Below are positions 47,948 through 53,768 of a stretch of DNA of 53,768 nucleotides, one piece after another (positions within the stretch are counted from its first letter, which is position 1; each line of letters opens with the position of its first letter). Origin of the DNA: Cyanobacteria bacterium UBA3803 (GTDB lineage: Bacteria; Cyanobacteriota; Vampirovibrionia; Gastranaerophilales; Gastranaerophilaceae). Position numbers and translations under genes: made by a program. The stretch spans positions 1-53,768 of the forward strand of contig DFEL01000028.1 in NCBI GenBank assembly GCA_002369055.1, given 5' to 3'. The notes below the pieces were generated by a model. That model did no database searches. It saw only the letters and a program-made list of their open reading frames with translations, and was not told where the DNA came from.

Positions 47948-49525
47948 TTATTTTAATTCATACTCATAAACATCTACACCGTGATTACTATTGCAGATTA
48001 TTTTTTTGTTTTCTAATATATTTATATTATCATAATCAGGTTTTATAATTACTGTTCCGTTAGACATCATAAGACCTTGTTGGTTACTGTCTTTTTTTAC
48101 CTCAAAATAATAAAAGTTATCATTGCATCTGCTTTGTTCAAAATATTCATATTTTGCGGGAATTAAAATTTTACCGTCAAAGTTTTTTAATCCTCTTTTG
48201 TCATTATCTGAATAAATATATGTTTTTGTTTCAAAATTAACAGCACTATTGAAAACGGAAACTTTTTCGTCAAATTCTTTACTTTCAAGAATATTACCTT
48301 TTTCATCAATAATATTGTATATTGTAGAGTTTTCGCCTTCTTTGACAGCAACAACGGGATTCCACCAAGGATAAATACTTGTATAATCAGATTTGAAAAC
48401 ATCTTTACCCTTGTGGTCTATTATTTTTTCAACCTTATGTCCCAAATCTTTATCGAAAAATTCTACCAGAATATTACCGTCATCAAGGAATGTTACATCA
48501 TCAAATTGTGGCTCAAAAAGAATTTTATTTTCTTTTAAATCATAAATACCTATCGGAACATCATCCCAAGTTGCTTTTTCTCTGTAAGTCATCAAACCGT
48601 CAAAGTAATCATAACTATAATCTTCAAAAATCGGCTCGGTTATAAAATTTCCATTTCTGTCTAAAATAGCCCATTTACCATTTTCCCAACCACCTGTATG
48701 CACTTGATAATAGTCCTCAATGATATTATTATAATCATCAATAAACCATCTTATTTCATCATATTTGCAAGGGATTATTTCATTGCCGTTTTTGTCAATA
48801 ACTCCCCATAATTCTTCTTCTGTCCAGTAATGCTCTTGATTGGATTCATTATCCGATTTTTTATGTTTTTCCCACTTACCTTTTGCAACAACGGCTCTGT
48901 CGTTGATAAAATTAAATGCATAAATATATTGAGGTTTGATAACTTCTCGTCCGGACTTATCAATATAGCCCCAATTTCCTGCAATATCATTATAATCAGA
49001 GTGATATGACAATTTATCCTGATATAATATGTCAATGGTTGAAACTCTTGCAAGTCCGTCATAAAAAGGTTTAACCTCTTTATAAATATTTTCGAGATGT
49101 ATTTCATTACCTTTTTTATCGACATATAGCCAGTTATTTCCGTCATGTACGCCAGCATAACCGTTTTTGAAATATTTTGTTTTTTTGTATTTTAACGGTA
49201 TGGCAATTTCATAATCTTTATTTAAAAATCCGTATCCTTGTTCATTTATACCGACTTTCCACATTTCATCGCTGTACATATATTCACTGACATAATCAAA
49301 TTCCAAATCGGTTAATCGTTTTCCGTCATAAGAAACGAATGTAGATTTTCCACCGCAGTTGTGATACTTGCCTGATAAAAGAACCATTAAAACTCCGGCA
49401 TCTTTTTCTTCGTGCAGACTTCTTACATTCCAAGTCCATAATTTAGTAAGTTTAAGTTCAGAATCTTCATAAACTACTTCATTGCATAATGTTGGTTCTT
49501 TTGCGGGAGTGTTTTCTGTAGTCAT
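47948..49525 (-). CDS. WG-repeat protein
   Basis: The 525-residue protein contains at least six WG repeats, each with a Trp/Gly/Tyr core and a following DKxGxE turn: WLYVDKKGNEIHLENIYKEV, NWGYIDKSGREVIKPQYIYA, LWGVIDKNGNEIIPCKYDEI, KWAILDRNGNFITEPIFEDY, and others. WG repeats form beta structures of largely unknown role. GAGGT eight bases before the ATG at 49525 fixes the start; the longer frame to 49585 lacks a ribosome binding site. It has no signal peptide. It leads the pair with the acidic protein. Confidence 0.85.
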   Translation of the reverse strand: MTTENTPAKEPTLCNEVVYEDSELKLTKLWTWNVRSLHEEKDAGVLMVLLSGKYHNCGGKSTFVSYDGKRLTDLEFDYVSEYMYSDEMWKVGINEQGYGFLNKDYEIAIPLKYKKTKYFKNGYAGVHDGNNWLYVDKKGNEIHLENIYKEVKPFYDGLARVSTIDILYQDKLSYHSDYNDIAGNWGYIDKSGREVIKPQYIYAFNFINDRAVVAKGKWEKHKKSDNESNQEHYWTEEELWGVIDKNGNEIIPCKYDEIRWFIDDYNNIIEDYYQVHTGGWENGKWAILDRNGNFITEPIFEDYSYDYFDGLMTYREKATWDDVPIGIYDLKENKILFEPQFDDVTFLDDGNILVEFFDKDLGHKVEKIIDHKGKDVFKSDYTSIYPWWNPVVAVKEGENSTIYNIIDEKGNILESKEFDEKVSVFNSAVNFETKTYIYSDNDKRGLKNFDGKILIPAKYEYFEQSRCNDNFYYFEVKKDSNQQGLMMSNGTVIIKPDYDNINILENKKIICNSNHGVDVYEYELK

Positions 49526-49630
49526 AAATTTTACCTCATTTATTATAACTTTATTATAAAACCTATGTATGACAGATAAGGACATGGAAAATTTTTGAAT
49601 TTTTTAATTAAAATATAGGGAGTATAAAAT

Positions 49631-50194
49631 ATGAAAAATTTGGTAGAACCAATCAAAAACAGAGAACAGGTAGAGGCAGTAGAAAGATATTTAGCAGAAC
49701 AAAGTTTAAGAAATCAGCTTATTTGGGTGTTTGGATGCAATACAGGGTTACGAATAAGTGATATATTAGGTCTGAATGTGGAAGATGTTGAGGGTAAAGA
49801 TTTTGTAGAAATAAGAGAGAAGAAAACGAGTAAGTACAAGCGATTTCCACTAAACAGTAAACTGAAAAAGTTGATAAAAAGATACCTTATAGAACGTAAA
49901 AAAACTTATTCAGTTACAGATGATAATCCGTTGTTTGTAGGTAAAAAGCATCATAGACTTGACAGGAGTCAGGTTTACAGAATTATTAATAAAGCGTGTA
50001 AAGAGTGTGGCATTACTGTAAATGTTGGTTGCCACAGTATGAGAAAGAATTTTGGGTTGTTTTTCTTTAGAAAATATAATAACATTGCCTTGTTACAAAA
50101 GATATTTCAGCATTCGGCTCCTGCTATTACATTGCGTTATATTGGTATCTCCCAAGAAGAAATAGATGAATCATACCTAAACTTTGAATTGTAG
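49631..50194 (+). CDS. Short tyrosine recombinase (FimB/FimE-like size), candidate promoter invertase
   Basis: The 187-residue protein consists only of a catalytic domain, like E. coli FimB and FimE (about 200 residues), with no core-binding domain. Catalytic positions are visible in FGCNTGLRISDILGL (Arg), GCHSMRKNFG (His-x-x-Arg), IFQHSAPA (His) and ITLRYIGIS (Tyr). GGGAG upstream of the ATG is the ribosome binding site. Thirty bases after its stop lies the first of two perfect 22-base inverted repeats enclosing a promoter that faces hsdM. The likely job is inversion of that segment. It could instead be a relic of a mobile element, but the repeats argue against this. Confidence 0.85.
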   Translation: MKNLVEPIKNREQVEAVERYLAEQSLRNQLIWVFGCNTGLRISDILGLNVEDVEGKDFVEIREKKTSKYKRFPLNSKLKKLIKRYLIERKKTYSVTDDNPLFVGKKHHRLDRSQVYRIINKACKECGITVNVGCHSMRKNFGLFFFRKYNNIALLQKIFQHSAPAITLRYIGISQEEIDESYLNFEL

Positions 50195-50223
50195 CCGTTA
50201 TACAACAAATTAAATACATCAGG

Positions 50224-50374
50224 ATATTTATTTTGGTGCATAAACTCTTATAGTTCCATATTATCATAAAATTATTTTGAAATTTTGTTTAATAAATTGA
50301 TTGTGAAGAAAATTTTTACAAATACAATTATTCAACTCTGATACCATTCATTGTTTATGCACCAAAATAAATAT
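50224..50374. promoter_or_regulatory. Candidate invertible promoter segment upstream of hsdM
   Basis: The repeat at 50224-50245 (begins ATATTTATTTTGG, ends TGCATAAAC) is the exact reverse complement of 50353-50374. Between them lie 107 bases containing TTGTGA (50301-50306), 16 bases, TACAAT (50323-50328), a promoter oriented toward hsdM 86 bases downstream. In the opposite orientation this promoter would face the recombinase gene and hsdM would have no good promoter that I can see. The segment as sequenced is therefore in the probable ON state. Confidence 0.75.
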
Positions 50375-50413
50375 TTGGTTGTGTAAATTCTCCAAAATTT
50401 AGGAGAATCAAGA

Positions 50414-51976
50414 ATGGCGAAAACAAAAAAAACAAAGGAAAAAAGTTTAGAGAGTATATTATTTGATTGTAGAAATACATTAAGGGGTAAGGTTTCTTCT
50501 CTTACAAACAGAGATGCCGTAATGGGTTTAGTGTTTTTAAAATTTGCAGGGGATAAATTTGAAAAAAGAAGATCTGAAATAAAGGAACAATATGGTGATA
50601 TACCTACATTTTTAGAAAAGCCTTCTTTCTATTTATCCGAAAATGTTTTCTATTTAAGGGAAAATTGTCGTTGGTCGGAAATAGTAAAAAATGCAGGAGC
50701 AAAAGATATTGCGAACAAAATAGATCAGGCAATGGCAGATATAGAAACAGATAATTCCCCTTTAAAAGGTGCTTTGTTACAAAAATTTTATGCAAATTTA
50801 GGTCTTGATCCAAAAGTTATTAAATCATTAATTGATGACATTAATCAAATCTCGGAAGAAAAGTTTAAGGAAAAAGATTTAATTGGAACTGTATATGAGT
50901 ATTTTATGCGAAACTTTGCATATGATTCAAAACAGGAAAAAGGTGAATTCTATACTCCTAAATGTATTGTTGATTTAATTGCCGAACTTATTGAGCCATT
51001 TCAAGGAAGAATTTATGATCCTTGTTGTGGTACGGGTGGTATGTTTGTGCAATCTGTAAAATTTGTTGAAGCACATAACGGTAATAAAATGGACATAGCT
51101 GTTTATGGGCAAGAAGAAAATCCGGATACCTACAGATTAGCAAAGCAAAACTTGGCAATTAGAGGGATTTCTTGTGATCTGGGGGATAGAAATGCTTCGT
51201 CATTTTTAGATGACCGACATGAGGACTTAAAAGTTGATTATATCATGGCAAATCCACCATTTAATCTTAAAAAATGGAGAGATCCAAATGATTTATTAAA
51301 TGACCCCCGTTGGTCAGGTTATGGTATTCCTCCTGTAAGTAATGCAAATTATGCATGGATTTTGCACATGTTATCAAAATTAGATGTTACAGACGGTATT
51401 GCTGGATTTTTACTTGCAAATGGTGCATTATCCAGTCCGGAAGAATTGGCTATAAGAACCCAACTTATTGAAAATGATAAAGTTGAAGCAATAATAGTTT
51501 TACCACGAGAAATGTTTTATTTGACTGATATTAGTGTTACGTTATGGATTATAAACAACAATAAAAAAGCAAGTTCATTAAACGGAAGACAAGTAAGAAA
51601 TCGTGAAAATGAAATTTTATTTGTTGATTTAAGAACGTGGAACAAATTGCATGATGATAATAAAGCAGTTGTGTTTAATGATGAAATAATTCAAAAAGTT
51701 AAAAAAATTTATAACGACTGGCAAAGTCTAAATTGCCCAGAAAAATATGAACAACCTGAATTATACAGAAGTGTAAAAAAATCTGAAATAATAGAAAGGG
51801 GTTATACTCTTGTTCCTTCAAAATATATTGAATTTGTTGATAAAGATTTAGACATCAATTATGAAGAAGAAATGTCAAGAATACAAAAAGAAATGCAAGA
51901 AATTTTGAATAAAGAACAAAAATCACAAGATCTGCTAAAATCTGCTTTTGAGGGTATTGGTTATGCAATTAAATAA
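50414..51976 (+). CDS. hsdM: Type I restriction-modification methyltransferase subunit HsdM
   Basis: The 520-residue N6-adenine methyltransferase has an N-terminal HsdM helical domain (ILFDCRNTLRGKVSSLTNRD) and the catalytic domain with QEKGEFYTPKCIVDLIAELI, motif I YDPCCGTGGMFVQSV and motif IV YIMANPPFNLKKW (NPPF). It methylates the target site in complex with HsdS. AGGAGAA precedes the ATG. It overlaps hsdS by 14 bases and is the first gene downstream of the candidate invertible promoter. Confidence 0.96.
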   Translation: MAKTKKTKEKSLESILFDCRNTLRGKVSSLTNRDAVMGLVFLKFAGDKFEKRRSEIKEQYGDIPTFLEKPSFYLSENVFYLRENCRWSEIVKNAGAKDIANKIDQAMADIETDNSPLKGALLQKFYANLGLDPKVIKSLIDDINQISEEKFKEKDLIGTVYEYFMRNFAYDSKQEKGEFYTPKCIVDLIAELIEPFQGRIYDPCCGTGGMFVQSVKFVEAHNGNKMDIAVYGQEENPDTYRLAKQNLAIRGISCDLGDRNASSFLDDRHEDLKVDYIMANPPFNLKKWRDPNDLLNDPRWSGYGIPPVSNANYAWILHMLSKLDVTDGIAGFLLANGALSSPEELAIRTQLIENDKVEAIIVLPREMFYLTDISVTLWIINNNKKASSLNGRQVRNRENEILFVDLRTWNKLHDDNKAVVFNDEIIQKVKKIYNDWQSLNCPEKYEQPELYRSVKKSEIIERGYTLVPSKYIEFVDKDLDINYEEEMSRIQKEMQEILNKEQKSQDLLKSAFEGIGYAIK

Positions 51977-53090
51977 GGTAAAACTGGGGACTCTTATAAG
52001 TTTAGTTACTGATAGTAATATTAATTCAGAATATGATGAAAATTCAGTTCGAGGAATCTCAATAGATAAGAAATTTATACCAACAAAAGCAGATTTATCA
52101 GGTGTCGATTTAAAAAAATACACATTGGTAAAACCAAAACAGTTTGCTTATGTATCTGTAACATCTCGAAATGGCGAAAAAATATCATTAGCATACAATT
52201 TTTCAGATGAAGCTTACTTGGTATCATCAACTTATGTGGTATTTAATGGTATAAGTAATAAATTGTTGCCTGAATATTTATATATATTCTTTAACAGAAC
52301 TTCATTTGATAGATATTCTCGATTTAATTCTTGGGGTTCTGCGAGAGAGACTTTTTCTTGGGAAGATATGTGTGATGTGGAAATTGAACTTCCCGATATA
52401 GAAATTCAACAAAAATATGTTGATATTTATATGGGATTAAAACAAAACATTAATATGTTAGAAACTTCGAAAAATCGCATTAAATTCGTATGTGACGCAT
52501 ATATAGAAAATTTAAGAAAAACCACTGATATAAAAGAAATTGGACAATATATTTTCAAAGGTAAAAAAAATACAAATGAAAACATTTCGGATGTTCTGGG
52601 AATTGGTCAAGTAGGATTTATAAAACCACAAAAAATACCAAATGAATCTTTGAAAAATTATAAGGTAATGACTAAAGGTGCTATTTGTTACGCCCCACCA
52701 TTATACAATATCAAGGCTGATGCACTACATTATTATCCTTTTGATTCGGATACTGTATGCTCACCAATATATGAAGTTTTTTATTGCAATACAAATTACT
52801 TGTTGCCTGAATATTTGATTTTATGGCTAAAAAGAGAAGATTTTAAAAGATATGCGGAATTTTACGCTCTAGGAGTTAGAAATACCTTCGATTATTCACT
52901 AATGGAAGAATTCAAAATTCCAATACCATCTATTGAAATTCAAAAAGATATAGTAAAAGTTTACAATGCTTATACTATTAGAAACAATATATTAAATATT
53001 GCAATAAACTTACAAAAAAACATATGTCCTATTTTAATAAAAGGTTCTGTGGAAGAAGCAAAAAGCATGGGAAACAAGTATAGTGACTAA
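51963..53090 (+). CDS. hsdS: Type I restriction-modification specificity subunit HsdS
   Basis: The 375-residue protein has two target-recognition domains of similar design (about 1-165 and 195-345), each closed by a conserved helix. The first ends around IELPDIEIQQKYVDIYMGL and the second around FKIPIPSIEIQKDIVKVYNA. Each TRD recognises one half of the split DNA target. The ATG at 51963 (MQLNKVKLGTLISL) lies inside the end of hsdM; a longer frame from 51948 is possible. Only one hsdS is present in the window, so specificity shuffling through a second gene is not visible here. Confidence 0.92.
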   Translation: MQLNKVKLGTLISLVTDSNINSEYDENSVRGISIDKKFIPTKADLSGVDLKKYTLVKPKQFAYVSVTSRNGEKISLAYNFSDEAYLVSSTYVVFNGISNKLLPEYLYIFFNRTSFDRYSRFNSWGSARETFSWEDMCDVEIELPDIEIQQKYVDIYMGLKQNINMLETSKNRIKFVCDAYIENLRKTTDIKEIGQYIFKGKKNTNENISDVLGIGQVGFIKPQKIPNESLKNYKVMTKGAICYAPPLYNIKADALHYYPFDSDTVCSPIYEVFYCNTNYLLPEYLILWLKREDFKRYAEFYALGVRNTFDYSLMEEFKIPIPSIEIQKDIVKVYNAYTIRNNILNIAINLQKNICPILIKGSVEEAKSMGNKYSD

Positions 53091-53768
53091 AAAATTTACA
53101 GAAGAATCATTGGAAAAATCAATAATTGAACAACTTGAAAAAAAAGAGGGCTATACCTATGTGAATGGTTATAGTATTCATAGAAAAGAAACAGATGTTC
53201 TTATGGAGCAAGATTTAATTTCATATTTGCAACAAAGATATGCAAGTGAAAATCTTACTCAAAATGAAATTACAACTATTATAAATAATATTAAACTTAT
53301 TTCCGCAACTCCATTATATACAGGTAATAAAGAAGTCTTTAAATATTTGAATTCAGGATTTAATTTATCAAGAGATGATGCCTCTCTACAAAATCTGCAT
53401 ATTGAATATATTGATTTTAATAATATTGAAAATAATACATATAAAATAGTTAATCAATATCAAGTAAAGGATGTAGGTGTAATTCCGAGACGTCCTGATT
53501 TACTTATATTTATAAATGGCATTCCTGTTTGTATTTGTGAGTTTAAAACAGCAATTGAAGAAGACACAACGATATTTGATGCTTGGAAACAGATTCATAA
53601 TCGATATAAAAGAGAAATCCCAAATCTTCTAAAATATTGTATGCTATCAATGATTACCGATGGTGTAACATCAAAATTAGGAACGATTTTTACAAAATAT
53701 GAGTATTACTATGCTTGGAAAAAGATTAGTGATTACGAGTCAGAAAAAAATGGTATACCAGCTCTTAT
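53083..53768 (+). CDS. hsdR: Type I restriction subunit HsdR, N-terminal part (3' end outside window)
   Basis: Translation from GTG at 53083 gives VTKKFTEESLEKSIIEQLEK and stays open to the window end (228 codons). The nuclease core is visible as RRPDLLIFINGIPVCICEFK, with the Asp and the Glu-x-Lys of the PD-(D/E)xK site, followed by the FDAWKQIHNRYKREIPNLLK region typical of HsdR N-termini. It overlaps hsdS by 8 bases. The helicase motor lies beyond the window. Confidence 0.92.
   Translation, partial: MTKKFTEESLEKSIIEQLEKKEGYTYVNGYSIHRKETDVLMEQDLISYLQQRYASENLTQNEITTIINNIKLISATPLYTGNKEVFKYLNSGFNLSRDDASLQNLHIEYIDFNNIENNTYKIVNQYQVKDVGVIPRRPDLLIFINGIPVCICEFKTAIEEDTTIFDAWKQIHNRYKREIPNLLKYCMLSMITDGVTSKLGTIFTKYEYYYAWKKISDYESEKNGIPAL

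Overview
The window is AT-rich, gene-dense bacterial chromosome. Its cell biology is Gram-negative (LpxA), flagellated (FliF, FliG, FliH, FliI) and apparently fermentative with sodium bioenergetics (a biotin-dependent OadGAB decarboxylase pump and an ADP-forming acetyl-CoA ligase). Together with a cyanobacterial-style GlgC and a DnaE whose alpha-subunit junction matches the split-intein site of Cyanobacteria, this suggests a non-photosynthetic relative of Cyanobacteria (Vampirovibrionia/Melainabacteria, Gastranaerophilales-like). That assignment is inference from gene content. No rRNA is present to confirm it.

Layout. 1-2.3 kb: the 3' end of an acetyl-CoA ligase gene, followed by a tandemly duplicated higBA toxin-antitoxin unit whose borders repeat the tail of the ligase gene; the second toxin is frameshifted. 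2.3-4.6 kb: a large coiled-coil protein of unknown role and a LuxR-type HTH protein. 4.8-34.7 kb: core genome. It holds lpxA, dnaE, oadG-oadA-oadB, a secreted zinc-peptidase-like protein, a C-terminal processing protease, fliF-G-H-I, glgC, a membrane thioredoxin, groES-groEL, grpE-dnaJ with a beta-propeller protein and an O-methyltransferase, der with two small membrane proteins, a Xer recombinase, a TPR protein, engB, tspO and a small secreted protein. Within it, at 27.8-28.1 kb, an apparently gene-free gap has all the parts of a type I toxin-antitoxin locus.

34.8 kb to the end: an accessory region beginning at a tRNA-Val gene with an unusual tRNA-mimicking leader. In order it carries a class II photolyase; a tRNA 3'-end fragment; two related integrase-like remnants in direct orientation that bracket a Fic protein and a Gabija-like pair (OLD nuclease plus UvrD-like helicase); a DUF4143 ATPase; a kinase-like gene fragment; an int-xis module with an unknown cargo gene; an unknown protein and a WG-repeat protein; and a type I restriction-modification operon hsdM-hsdS-hsdR that runs off the window end.

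The most striking finding is upstream of hsdM. A 187-residue FimB/FimE-sized tyrosine recombinase is followed by a 107-bp segment bounded by perfect 22-bp inverted repeats, and the segment contains a promoter pointing at hsdM. This has the form of an invertible promoter switch that would turn the whole restriction-modification system on and off. The second is the candidate type I toxin locus with fold-back pairing at 27.8-28.1 kb. All calls were made by reading the sequence; no database search was run.
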